NCBI GenBank assembly: GCA_030652805.1
Contig: JAUSPT010000056.1
Coordinates: 1 to 61,040 of the forward strand
From: a bacterium
GTDB lineage: Bacteria > JAHJDO01
Direction of reading: 5' to 3'
Length of the DNA: 61,040 bases
The notes below the pieces were generated by a model. The model did not search any database and was not told the origin of the DNA. It was given only the letters and a program-made list of their open reading frames with translations. Positions 1 to 9,031 of the stretch are shown piece after piece (the first letter of the stretch is position 1; every line of letters starts with the position of its first letter). A program made the position numbers and the translations under genes.

Positions 1-3000
1 TGGTACAATATTTCTAAAGACGCCGGGTTTCCCGGAATTATGACCATCAAACCGTCGGGCGCCAACTTCACGGACATGCCATTGATGCTGTTCGTGAGGA
101 ATGACGAGAAGGTTTTCGCCTATGTGTCCGACCGCAAGAAAGCCCAATGTGTCGCCGCAGATGCAATTCGGGACAGGTGGGCGCATTTTGCAGTCACCTG
201 GGATGGCGCGCGTATCAGAGGTTACGGGAACGGGGTGTTGACTTCGGATAATCCTTGTGCTTTTGATCCCGCACTCAACGGATTGCCCTTGTGGATAGGC
301 CGAACCGTCGGCGTCGGCAGTCCTGCCTATTTCAAGGGGGAGCTGGATGATCTGTCGCTTTACAACAAGGCCCTGGATGCCGGCACCGTGAGGAAACACT
401 ATGAGGCCCGTGCGGGCGTTTCGGCGCAAACGCAGCCAACGCAGAAGCGTGGAATTATTGCCGATTACACGTTCAGCAGCAGTGGCGGCGGCGAAACGGT
501 TTTAATGGACGAGTCCGGCAACGACAATCACGGAACGATCCACGGAGCCCAGTGGGTCAGGGGAAAGCAGGGATTCTGTCTCAAATTCGACGGGGAGGAC
601 GATTACGTTGACTGCGGCGACAAAGCCATTCTCAATATTCGCGATTCCGTCACTGTTGACGCTTGGGTGTGTCCTGACAGGACGGCGCCCGTAGACACCG
701 GCATTGCCGGCAACAGTTGGGGTTTTCTCCTGACTTTCTACAAAAACGGGTGCTGGTGGTACATCTCCGGCGGCGGCAACAATGTCAAAGCCGGGTTGAA
801 ACTTGGAATATGGCAGCACGTGGCGGGAACTTTCGACGGCGATATCATGAATCTATACGTCAACGGTAAACTGACGGCTACAAAGAAATCCGAAGCAAAG
901 CTGATTGGTAAAGCCGGGAATCTTACCATCGGATGTCTCATGAGTGATCCGGCAGCTAAAGACCCCGCAATGCGCAACAATAACTTCTTCAGCGGAATGA
1001 TCGGGCGGGTGCGCGTCTACAATAAGGCGTTGTCTCTTGAAGAGATTCAAAAATTATATAAGACCGAGGCGGGTTATTACCTTGACAGCAGCCAGTTTAA
1101 CAAACTGCGCATTATGACCTATCCCTATTTTGAACAGGGCCGCGTGGCAGCCGAGGTTGACTACAGCAGCTTCATTTCGGTTCCCCAAAACGCTTCGATT
1201 AATCTGCGGCTCAGCGCCGCGAATAGCAATCAACACTTGCAGGAACGGGTGGTGACAAAACTACCGGAATGGGGCCGAGTCGAAAGTATATTTTCCCTTG
1301 CGGGTCTGCCGCCTGGTGACTACCTTATTCGCGCTTCGCTGGAAGGAGAACAGAAAACGCTCTATCAGGTCGAATCGGCTTTCCATTATGCGCCGTCCGT
1401 ACCGGTGAAAGCGCCCTCGCCCATGGAAAAAACCGTTCCCCCCATGCCGCCTCCTTTACAACCCGTGGCGTATAAGTTTGAATTGTCAAATGCCGGCGGT
1501 TTCCTGGTAAGCGTGAATGGAGAAACCTATCCGTTTGAGTCCTGGTACTCTTATCCCCATGGCGGAGAGAACAAACTCCTTGTTTCTCAAAAACCGGACA
1601 GCCACAGTGAAGATGTATTGCGGGTTACAACGCGAAAAATTAACAAAGATCAATATTCCGTCATTGCGAAAGGGAAATACTACAGCATCAACAGGCAGAT
1701 ACGGCTGTTCTCCGGCCGAATTGCGGTCAAAGACACTATTAGCAACACCACCTCGAAAGACTTGGGCATTATTATTCACAACCATCTCAATGCCGCAGGA
1801 AAGGCGTTTGAGGACTCCTACCTGGCCGGTTCCAAGTCCATCGGCAGAAAGCAGAACGCATACTCTCCGAGTGTTTTTTTACGCAAGAACGGTCTGGGCA
1901 TAGGTATTATTCCTGTTGATGATGTTTACATTGTTCAATGCGCTGTCTATTACAAAGACGGCCTCGCGGGAGTTTCCACCGATAAGTTCGGACTGGCCCC
2001 CAATGCCTCCTACACACTTGAATGGTCGGTCTATCTTAACGGATCAGGCGATTACTTCGATTTCACCAATGCCTTCAGGAAGGATGAGGGCCGCATTGGA
2101 AGGATTGAAGGCGGCTTTATGTTTGTTAACCACTCCATGCAAAACCGCACACTCAAACTCTCCCCGGACCTCGTCCGGCGGACGAACCTGAAGTACGCGG
2201 CTCTGGGCTGCCTCTCAGCTGCAACCGATGACCCGGCCGTGTCTATTGAAGGCATTGAGTTCATGGATTTCCCCAAAGAGATTAACGTGCTCAAAGAAAA
2301 GATGACCGAGATGTGTGCGTCCTATCCCGACCTCATGGGCATGTTCCATGTTGCGCACAGTCTGTACGTGACCAATAAGCCCGATGAGAAGTTTCCCGAC
2401 TCTAAAGTGGTTGACAGAGACGGCAATCAGGCGATATGGCCTGATACAGATTATCGTTACATCACCAAGGAACGGCAGGCCGAAGGCTGGAGATGGTGGA
2501 TCTTCTACCCCACGCCGGGGAACAGTTTCCACAACGCGTTAATGAGGAGCGTCGACGTAATGATGGACCAGATCGGCTGCCGCGGGGTCTTTGAAGACGG
2601 TCTGCTGGCCGGCTACATGGGACAGTACACGTACGACAGATGGGATGGCCATACGGTTAACATTGACCCGGAAACCAAGACTATCCAGCAGAAAATCGGC
2701 TCCGTAATCCTGCTTTCTCAGCCATCCATCGTGGAGTACATCCGAAAGATTAACGCGAAAGGCGGTACGGTTGTTGCCAGCAACTCGGTCATAACCCGAA
2801 CCATCGCTGGGGAAAAACTCATTATTATGCGCGAGTCTCCTTGCTCCGATGCTCACCTGTCGCAAACACCCGCTGTTCTGGGATTACCCCAGGCATGTCT
2901 CAAGAATGAAACGGACCTTTATCGTGATGTCCTCTCGGTCTTGAGTTCAGGGAATCTTTACTTCTATTGCAACACATACCAGATGGTCGAACATGCGTCG

Positions 3001-3516
3001 CTTCCCGCTCAGATGTATCCGATTACCTGCGAAGAAGTCCGCAGCGGATATGCCCAAGGCCCGGAGCGTATCATCACGGCACATTCCGGAGTTTTCGGGT
3101 GGCCTGGAAGCGCGGACCTTCATTTCGCTTACCACTACGACGGCAGGGGTGTTCCGGTTCCCCATGCCTTTCTCACGACCGCCGATTCTTCCGGTGTTCG
3201 AACGCAGGTAGACCTGGTGGAGAATGAATCCGCGGTTCTCAAGAGGATTCCGGTATCCGTCAGGACAAATCAACCCGTGAATATCATCGTCGCCCGGTAT
3301 GATAATGAGGGAATTCGAATTTCTCTGAACAGCCGTGGAAAGGTTGATATCATGGTCGCTAATGGTGAGTTTGCCATAGAGCCGAACACAGCATATGCGG
3401 TAAAGATGAATGACGTCGGTAAAGAGGTAATCAGCAGTACCAAAGGGATACTCTCTTTAGCCCTTGAGTTAGAAGGCGAACTCGATGTTATAGTTGAGGA
3501 GCGTGATAGCCAGTGA
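1..3516 (+). CDS. LamG-domain protein with C-terminal glycosidase-like region (5' partial)
   Basis: The reading frame is open from base 1, so the true start lies upstream; the ATG at 40 is internal. Visible are two concanavalin-A-like LamG jellyroll domains. The first, truncated, covers about residues 1-125 after that ATG. The second covers about 140-345 and has the family pattern of a buried Trp-bearing strand and a closing 'GxIGRVRVYNKALS' strand. A proline-rich linker (about 450-475) follows, then a long C-terminal region (about 480-1158) with many aromatics and acidic residues that resembles uncharacterised TIM-barrel glycosidase-like proteins. LamG domains typically bind carbohydrate, so a secreted or surface glycan-degrading protein is inferred. 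The export signal would be in the missing N-terminus. Base composition is GC-rich relative to most of the window. The catalytic residues could not be assigned. Confidence 0.8.
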   Translation, partial: WYNISKDAGFPGIMTIKPSGANFTDMPLMLFVRNDEKVFAYVSDRKKAQCVAADAIRDRWAHFAVTWDGARIRGYGNGVLTSDNPCAFDPALNGLPLWIGRTVGVGSPAYFKGELDDLSLYNKALDAGTVRKHYEARAGVSAQTQPTQKRGIIADYTFSSSGGGETVLMDESGNDNHGTIHGAQWVRGKQGFCLKFDGEDDYVDCGDKAILNIRDSVTVDAWVCPDRTAPVDTGIAGNSWGFLLTFYKNGCWWYISGGGNNVKAGLKLGIWQHVAGTFDGDIMNLYVNGKLTATKKSEAKLIGKAGNLTIGCLMSDPAAKDPAMRNNNFFSGMIGRVRVYNKALSLEEIQKLYKTEAGYYLDSSQFNKLRIMTYPYFEQGRVAAEVDYSSFISVPQNASINLRLSAANSNQHLQERVVTKLPEWGRVESIFSLAGLPPGDYLIRASLEGEQKTLYQVESAFHYAPSVPVKAPSPMEKTVPPMPPPLQPVAYKFELSNAGGFLVSVNGETYPFESWYSYPHGGENKLLVSQKPDSHSEDVLRVTTRKINKDQYSVIAKGKYYSINRQIRLFSGRIAVKDTISNTTSKDLGIIIHNHLNAAGKAFEDSYLAGSKSIGRKQNAYSPSVFLRKNGLGIGIIPVDDVYIVQCAVYYKDGLAGVSTDKFGLAPNASYTLEWSVYLNGSGDYFDFTNAFRKDEGRIGRIEGGFMFVNHSMQNRTLKLSPDLVRRTNLKYAALGCLSAATDDPAVSIEGIEFMDFPKEINVLKEKMTEMCASYPDLMGMFHVAHSLYVTNKPDEKFPDSKVVDRDGNQAIWPDTDYRYITKERQAEGWRWWIFYPTPGNSFHNALMRSVDVMMDQIGCRGVFEDGLLAGYMGQYTYDRWDGHTVNIDPETKTIQQKIGSVILLSQPSIVEYIRKINAKGGTVVASNSVITRTIAGEKLIIMRESPCSDAHLSQTPAVLGLPQACLKNETDLYRDVLSVLSSGNLYFYCNTYQMVEHASLPAQMYPITCEEVRSGYAQGPERIITAHSGVFGWPGSADLHFAYHYDGRGVPVPHAFLTTADSSGVRTQVDLVENESAVLKRIPVSVRTNQPVNIIVARYDNEGIRISLNSRGKVDIMVANGEFAIEPNTAYAVKMNDVGKEVISSTKGILSLALELEGELDVIVEERDSQ

Positions 3517-3562
3517 GTCCCAAAAAATATAAACCATGCATAAAAATTTTGAGGAGAAAAGC

Positions 3563-4438
3563 ATGTTTATTGACATTCATGCACATGCATATCGTCGTCC
3601 CTGGCCCGGAAAGAATGGGAATCCTTTCTTTTCCACTTCCGAGCAAATCCTAAAGCGTTATAATGAAATTGGGATTGCTCAAGGCTGTCTTTTGCCGGTG
3701 GTTAATCCGGAAGTTTACCTTCCGCAATCAAACGAAGAAATACTGGAAATAGCAGAACAATTTCCCGGCAGGTTCATTCCATTCTGCAATATCGATCCGC
3801 GGGCAGTAAGCAATTCTTATGATGCCCCGCTGGATTATCTCCTGCGGTACTACCGTGATCAGGGTTGCAAGGGAATCGGGGAAGTAATGCCGAACCTGCC
3901 ATTTTTGCATCCGTTGGTCCAAAACCTCTTCAAACATGTACAGAATGTTGGTTTTCCGCTGATCTTTGATATCTCGGATCGGATAGGCGGAGATTACGGT
4001 TTATATGACGAGGTTGGCCTGCCGCAGTTTGAGCATTGCCTGAAACGATTTCCTCGTCTAAAGATTTTGGGGCATGGTCCGGCCTATTGGGCAGAGATTG
4101 GACAATTGGAGACGCCTGCCGACCGGGCGGGATATCCCGGTTATCCAGTTAAAGAAGAAGGGGTAGTGCCTAAGTTGATGCGGCGCTATCCTAATCTTTA
4201 CGGAGATATCTCAGCCGTCAGTGGTTATAACGCCCTGGCCAGAGATCCTGAATACGCGGTTCGGTTCCTTAACGAATTCCAGGACAGGCTACTGTTCGGA
4301 ACCGACATCTGTGCGCCGGATCAAGAACTGCCACTGGCGTCCTTTTTGATCGATCTGAAGGCAAAAGACAAGATCAGCAAAACGGTTTTCAAGAAGATTG
4401 CAAAAGGAAACGCGTTCAAATTATTAGCGTTGAAATAA
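3563..4438 (+). CDS. amidohydrolase, COG2159-type
   Basis: About 291 residues. The preferred start is the ATG at 3563, which has GAGGAG eight bases upstream, rather than the ATG 27 bases earlier. The N-terminal 'DIHAHAY' gives the HxH metal ligands of the amidohydrolase superfamily. A central HGP segment and the late 'LFGTDICAP' provide the remaining metal His and Asp. The fold is expected to be a TIM barrel close to amidohydrolase_2 hydrolases and decarboxylases. Its substrate cannot be read from the sequence. It sits between a glycan-binding protein and an Asp-box protein on the same strand, which suggests a role in processing a released sugar or carboxylate, but that is inference. Confidence 0.8.
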   Translation: MFIDIHAHAYRRPWPGKNGNPFFSTSEQILKRYNEIGIAQGCLLPVVNPEVYLPQSNEEILEIAEQFPGRFIPFCNIDPRAVSNSYDAPLDYLLRYYRDQGCKGIGEVMPNLPFLHPLVQNLFKHVQNVGFPLIFDISDRIGGDYGLYDEVGLPQFEHCLKRFPRLKILGHGPAYWAEIGQLETPADRAGYPGYPVKEEGVVPKLMRRYPNLYGDISAVSGYNALARDPEYAVRFLNEFQDRLLFGTDICAPDQELPLASFLIDLKAKDKISKTVFKKIAKGNAFKLLALK

Positions 4439-4504
4439 TGGCCGCCACGACTAAATATGAAGAAGAAAATGTTAGAGTTGAGTAAAAAGAGAGGTTGATA
4501 AATC

Positions 4505-5830
4505 ATGAGGATTGATAAAAAAGTACAAAGAAATGCGAACCATGCGATTGTGAAAGTCAGACGCGAAGTGTATGTCCCCTGGAAGGAAGGGCATGGCGCA
4601 CCGGGAGTCTCGGTGTGCTACCTGGGCAAGGGGTTGCGACGCCAGGAATCGCGGGCCACCGAAGTGGCTAGCGACTGGAGTTCGGAGTATTGCCGTGTGC
4701 GGACCTCCGAGGACAACGGCAGAACCTGGTCCGGCTGGACCCACGTGCGCCTGAACTGGCCCGCCAGGGAAGGGTTCGTAAAGGAGGAGGCTCCTTCGGC
4801 CTACTGCTATGACCCGGTCAGCAAGAAGATTGTCCGCTCCGTCTTTCAGCGTTTTCTCATCGGCGAGGATGGCGCGGAAACGATCCAGAAGCTCTGGCGG
4901 ACGGGCGAACGGTCCTTTTTCGATCATGCCTTTTGGCAAGTCTCGGACGACGAAGGCCGCACGTGGAGCGGTCCCAGACAACTCCGCTATGAAGATGGCC
5001 CTTGCCTGGCGCCGGATGAATTGCCCACCGAGGAATTCCTGAGCGCCAACCAGATGTACGCCGGCTACACGGCGACCGCCACGCGCGAGGGGACGATCGT
5101 CTTCCCGGTCGCGGAATCGCCGGTTGAGATCACGGACCGCGGTCGGGCGGAAACGGTCCATGGCGTCAGGTGCTTCATCGGTAAATGGGACCCGGCGGCG
5201 GGCGACTATGCCTGGGAGGTTTCACAGCCGATTGCCGTACCGCACCGGATCTCCGGACGCGGACTCATGGAGCCGGACATCGCCGAACTGAAAGACGGTC
5301 GCCTGTTGCTGGAGATGCGTGGCTCAACGTTGGCCGTCCAGAAGGGATGGAAGGGAAAAACAGAAAGTCCCGGGCGAAGGTGGATCAGCCTCTCGGAGGA
5401 TGGCGGCCGGACATGGTCTGCTGTTACCGATCTGCGCTATGACACAGGCGAACAATTCTACTCGCCTTCCACTTATTCAATGCTGTTACGTCACCGCCGT
5501 ACCGGAAAACTATACTGGTTCGGGAATATCACGCCCACTCCGCCTGAGGGCAACCTGCCCCGCTACCCCCTGTACATCGCTGAAGTGGAGGAGACGATTC
5601 CCGCGCTGAAGAAGGACACGTTGACCGTGATTGACGATTATGACCCCGAGAACGACTCGCCGAAAATCCAGTTCAGCAACTTCAAGCTGCTGGAAAACCG
5701 CGAGACCGGCGAGATAGAACTCTACATGACGCGGCTGGGTGAAAGTACTAGTCATTGGCTCAATGCGAGTGTGTACAAATACACAATTACGCTTGATATT
5801 CTCAACCAACAGAAAGAGAGAAAAAAATGA
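4505..5830 (+). CDS. Asp-box (BNR) sialidase-fold protein
   Basis: 441 residues with three clear Asp-box motifs of the form S-x-D-x-G-x-T-W at about 68-75, 147-154 and 297-304, spaced as in a six-bladed sialidase propeller. No N-terminal signal peptide is visible, so it is probably cytoplasmic unless exported by another route. The FRIP-type arginine motif of true exo-sialidases is not evident, so 'sialidase-like' is safer than 'sialidase'. The last four bases overlap the next gene (ATGA), implying translational coupling to the lyase-family gene that follows. A neuraminidase-like protein coupled to a pyruvate-lyase-like enzyme recalls sialic acid catabolism, but the substrate is unproven. Confidence 0.8.
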   Translation: MRIDKKVQRNANHAIVKVRREVYVPWKEGHGAPGVSVCYLGKGLRRQESRATEVASDWSSEYCRVRTSEDNGRTWSGWTHVRLNWPAREGFVKEEAPSAYCYDPVSKKIVRSVFQRFLIGEDGAETIQKLWRTGERSFFDHAFWQVSDDEGRTWSGPRQLRYEDGPCLAPDELPTEEFLSANQMYAGYTATATREGTIVFPVAESPVEITDRGRAETVHGVRCFIGKWDPAAGDYAWEVSQPIAVPHRISGRGLMEPDIAELKDGRLLLEMRGSTLAVQKGWKGKTESPGRRWISLSEDGGRTWSAVTDLRYDTGEQFYSPSTYSMLLRHRRTGKLYWFGNITPTPPEGNLPRYPLYIAEVEETIPALKKDTLTVIDDYDPENDSPKIQFSNFKLLENRETGEIELYMTRLGESTSHWLNASVYKYTITLDILNQQKERKK

Positions 5831-6738
5831 ATGGAGATGAGATACGACAAGCCCTAACCGGTCCCTTTGCCTCGCTGAGGACGCCGTTTTGCAAGGATGG
5901 GAGCATCGATTTTGGAGCTTTACGTAATTACATAGATTTTTGCATATCCGCCGGCAGCAAAACGCTCATGCTCACCTATGGCGACAGCCTGTTCAGTGTC
6001 TTGACTGACAAAGAAGTCGCTGAAGTTACGAAGATCGTTTCGGAGCATAATGCGGGCCGGGCAATGGTTGTGGCCGCCGACAGGGCCTGGTGGACCGGCA
6101 AGGCGGTTGACTTTGCTGAATATGTCCGTAAGATAGGCGCAGATATGTTGATGGTTATGCCCCCGGATTGGGCTGGCTCCTGCACCCCGGAGACCCTGGC
6201 AGAACACTACGCGGTGGTCGCGGGGCATATTCCTGTCATGATCGTTACCAATGTCTTCATTTCACGAGGGAAGGAATTCGGACTGAAAACGCTAAAACGC
6301 ATATTGGAAATCAGCGGGAACGTCCTCGCTGTCAAGGATGATATGTGCGGCGAGTTCGCAAGAAAGATGTCTTTGCTCGTTTACGACCGATTGGCGGTTG
6401 TCAGCGGAGGTCAAAAGCAGAATCACCTGGACTTGTTGCCATACGGCTGTGATGGCTATTTATCCACGTTTACCACCTTTAAACCGGAAGTTACACGCGC
6501 TTACTGGAAAGCGATTCAGTCGCATGATCTAAATGCGGCCAGGAACATAATAAGTAAATTTGATATCCCGTATTTCGACTTTGTCATGAAACTTCGGGGT
6601 GGATTTGACGCCGGCCTGCATGGCGCTCTCGAATTGTTCGGGATTGCGAAGCGCTGGAGGCGCGCGCCGTATTACAGCCTGAACGATGAAGAAATGGAAC
6701 AGCTGGCTGATTTTTTCAGAGGTTTGTCCTTGTTATAA
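5827..6738 (+). CDS. dihydrodipicolinate synthase/N-acetylneuraminate lyase family protein
   Basis: 303 residues, the usual length for the DapA/NanA class I aldolase family. The Schiff-base lysine is recognisable as K170 in 'NVLAVKDD'. Two family motifs are altered. The YNxP segment, whose Tyr is catalytic in DapA and NanA, reads 'VTNVF' with Thr141 in the Tyr position. The GTTGE-type carboxylate-binding loop reads 'LTYGDS' at about 49-54. It could therefore be a lyase with an unusual substrate or an altered mechanism. It overlaps the upstream Asp-box gene by four bases and is followed 32 bases later by a second Asp-box gene, so the three look like one operon. Confidence 0.82.
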   Translation: MNGDEIRQALTGPFASLRTPFCKDGSIDFGALRNYIDFCISAGSKTLMLTYGDSLFSVLTDKEVAEVTKIVSEHNAGRAMVVAADRAWWTGKAVDFAEYVRKIGADMLMVMPPDWAGSCTPETLAEHYAVVAGHIPVMIVTNVFISRGKEFGLKTLKRILEISGNVLAVKDDMCGEFARKMSLLVYDRLAVVSGGQKQNHLDLLPYGCDGYLSTFTTFKPEVTRAYWKAIQSHDLNAARNIISKFDIPYFDFVMKLRGGFDAGLHGALELFGIAKRWRRAPYYSLNDEEMEQLADFFRGLSLL

Positions 6739-6770
6739 TTTCAGGAGAAACTTTAACACATAGGAGAAAA

Positions 6771-7874
6771 ATGGAAATCAAGAATATGGGAATCATATAT
6801 CGAAATCAAAAACCGCACGTGAGAAGCAGACACGCCTATTTCCCCTCAGTAGTACTAATGGATAATGGAGAAATGCTAGCTTCTGTAGTTTTAGGAGAAG
6901 CTTTTGAATCCGTCAATTGCCATACTTATGTTGCCCGATCCAAAGACAACGGTGAAACATGGCATATGGATGGACTCATTTATCCAGGAACAACGAACAG
7001 AATAACTTCTGACAGTTGTAGATTGACTGCTTTCCCAAAAGGTGAAGTCGTTGCATTTATGGTCAGAAGTGATCGGACTATACATCCGGATGAAGGATTC
7101 ACTAATCACGAAAATCTGGGATTCGTGCCTACAGAACTTCTGCTGTTACGCTCATTAGATTATGGACATACATGGACTAAACCAAGTTCTCTGATTCCGC
7201 CTTTAGTCGGACCCTGCTTTGAGCTGTGCTGTCCAATAATTCCGCTTAAGGATGGTCGGTGGATATTACCTACTCAAACCTGGCCTGATTGGGACGGCAA
7301 CTGTCCTAATGGAATCAGAATGGTAGCTTTTGTTTCGCATGATCGGGGTAGAACCTGGCCTGAATACATGGATGTGATGAGTGAACCGGAAGGACGTGTC
7401 TTCTTTTGGGAATCTAAAATAGTAGAACTGCCTGATGATAGACTACTTGCGATTGCTTGGGTATATGATGATATAGTTTCCTCAGACAGAACCAATCAAT
7501 ACGCTCTGAGTGAAGATGGCGGGAAAACATGGTCAACACCGCTTTCAACAGGACTGCATGGACAGACACTGACGCCGTTTTTGTGCGATGATGGGCGGAT
7601 TTTGTGTATATATCGGAGAATGGATAAATCTGGATTGTGGGCAAATATTTCTCGTTTGGAGAAGAATGTCTGGGTTAACGAAGCTTGTGAGCCCCTGTGG
7701 GGCGAACAGACGACCGGTCTGACTACAACAGAAAAAGACATGGCTCATAATTTCAATGTATTAAAATTTGGGGCTCCATGTATTACCCGGCTTTCAGACG
7801 GCACAATATTCGTTGCTTTCTGGTGTTATGAAGATTGCATATCTGTTATTCGTTGGTTCAAGCTTGTCGTTTGA
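6771..7874 (+). CDS. Asp-box (BNR) sialidase-fold protein, second copy
   Basis: 367 residues with four Asp boxes at about 57-64, 128-135, 189-196 and 247-254 (for example 'SEDGGKTW'). This predicts a beta-propeller of the sialidase superfamily. The start has a good AGGAG seven bases upstream. There is no signal peptide. It is only distantly similar to the upstream Asp-box protein, and its codons are clearly more AT-rich than those of the genes before it, so the pair is not a recent tandem duplication. The gene ends just where a remnant of a different gene begins, so its last few residues may come from a recombination junction. Confidence 0.78.
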   Translation: MEIKNMGIIYRNQKPHVRSRHAYFPSVVLMDNGEMLASVVLGEAFESVNCHTYVARSKDNGETWHMDGLIYPGTTNRITSDSCRLTAFPKGEVVAFMVRSDRTIHPDEGFTNHENLGFVPTELLLLRSLDYGHTWTKPSSLIPPLVGPCFELCCPIIPLKDGRWILPTQTWPDWDGNCPNGIRMVAFVSHDRGRTWPEYMDVMSEPEGRVFFWESKIVELPDDRLLAIAWVYDDIVSSDRTNQYALSEDGGKTWSTPLSTGLHGQTLTPFLCDDGRILCIYRRMDKSGLWANISRLEKNVWVNEACEPLWGEQTTGLTTTEKDMAHNFNVLKFGAPCITRLSDGTIFVAFWCYEDCISVIRWFKLVV

Positions 7875-7985
7875 AGAAATAGAGGATTTTTTAAAAGCGA
7901 AGATTAACCTAATTCAATTGTTGATGCGAATGACGCTTTTGAAACTTTAAAAACTGTGTATTTGCTAATTAATTCTTTGAGATAA
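7871..7985 (+). pseudogene. C-terminal remnant of a Gfo/Idh/MocA oxidoreductase gene
   Basis: Immediately after the second Asp-box gene the DNA encodes EEIEDFLKA. After a frameshift near 7910-7917 it continues as IVDANDAFETLKTVYLLINS and then a stop at 7983-7985. This reads as the tail of an oxidoreductase of the same family as the next intact gene. The first 28 bases (7871-7898) are identical to 8886-8913 inside that gene. There is no start codon or ribosome site of its own. I read it as a deletion or recombination scar; it could also be an assembly join. Confidence 0.6.
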
Positions 7986-8020
7986 ATTGCGTTTTAATAA
8001 ATATAAAAAAGGATGGAAAT

Positions 8021-9031
8021 ATGAAATTTTTAGTAATAGGACTCGGTTCCATGGGAAAGAGGAGAATAAGATGTTTACAATATTTGAAAGAAAAGGATAT
8101 TATCGGTTTTGATTTAAGAGAGGATAGACGTAAAGAGGTAAAAGAGAAATATGGGGTAGAAACGTTTGCAAGATTCGAAGATGCAATGGCTAAAAATCCT
8201 GATGTTTTCATTATCTCTGTTCCAAGCAATCTTCATCATCATTATGCAATGATAGCTGTTAAAGAAAAGAAGCATTTTTTTACTGAATCAAATTTTCTTT
8301 CTGAAGGCATAGATGATTTAGTGGCTATTGAGGAAAAAGGAGAAGTTATTGCTGTGCCGAGTCTTACCCCCTCTCATCATCCTTCATTGAAGTTGATGAA
8401 GAAGTTTGTAAAAGAGAAAAAAGCAGGAAAAAATCTATCATTTATTTATCATCTTGGTGCTTACTTGCCTGATTGGCATTCATGGGAAGACTATCGCCAT
8501 GTGTATTATTCTAAGAAAGAAACTTCGGGGTGTAAGGAGATGGTTGCTTTTGAATTAACATGGATAACGTGGATGTTTGGAAAGGTGAAAAAGGTAAGCG
8601 CTTTTAAGTCAAAGGTATCTGATTTAGAAACAGATATTGACGATGTTTATCAAATTATTCTGGAACTTGAAAACGGGATTTTGGGGAATATGATGATAGA
8701 TGTAATCTCCCGTAAATCGGGAAGGGAAATGAAGCTTGTAGGTGAAGAAGGGAATATTGTCTGGAATTCAGAAGAAAGCAAGCTGAAGGTTTATCTTGCT
8801 GAGAAAAAAGAATGGGAAGAATATCCTGAAGATGACATGCTAATAGAGCAAGGATACTCGGTAAAAATAAATGAAAGGATGTATATTGAAGAAATAGAGG
8901 ATTTTTTAAAAGCTTTAAGAGGAGAAAAATCTTATCCCTATACTTTTAGAGAAGAAAAAGGGATAATCAATGTTTTAGAGGCAATTGACCAGAGTGCTAG
9001 AACAGGAAAAACAATGGAGGTAAAGTTATGA
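8021..9031 (+). CDS. Gfo/Idh/MocA family oxidoreductase
   Basis: 336 residues. A Rossmann motif 'GLGSMG' at about 7-12 starts an NAD(P)-binding domain, and the C-terminal half is the usual alpha/beta substrate domain. The conserved EKP motif, whose Lys acts in many family members, is replaced by E89-S90-N91. The start is supported by AAGGA upstream. It overlaps the next gene by four bases (ATGA) and lies in a tight three-gene unit with an aminotransferase and an SDR. Similar trios occur in surface-sugar pathways where a hydroxyl is oxidised, aminated and a precursor reduced, so a role in sugar modification is inferred. Confidence 0.85.
   Translation: MKFLVIGLGSMGKRRIRCLQYLKEKDIIGFDLREDRRKEVKEKYGVETFARFEDAMAKNPDVFIISVPSNLHHHYAMIAVKEKKHFFTESNFLSEGIDDLVAIEEKGEVIAVPSLTPSHHPSLKLMKKFVKEKKAGKNLSFIYHLGAYLPDWHSWEDYRHVYYSKKETSGCKEMVAFELTWITWMFGKVKKVSAFKSKVSDLETDIDDVYQIILELENGILGNMMIDVISRKSGREMKLVGEEGNIVWNSEESKLKVYLAEKKEWEEYPEDDMLIEQGYSVKINERMYIEEIEDFLKALRGEKSYPYTFREEKGIINVLEAIDQSARTGKTMEVKL

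Noticed and set aside
4505-7874. Naming the two Asp-box proteins as true sialidases (NanH) and the lyase as NanA
   Set aside because: The FRIP arginine motif and the catalytic Tyr of NanA could not be found, so only family-level calls are made.
7768-7950. A 60-codon plus-strand frame overlapping the end of the second Asp-box gene
   Set aside because: Most of it is the Asp-box gene read out of frame. Only its last part (EEIEDFLKA) is meaningful, as the oxidoreductase remnant already listed.
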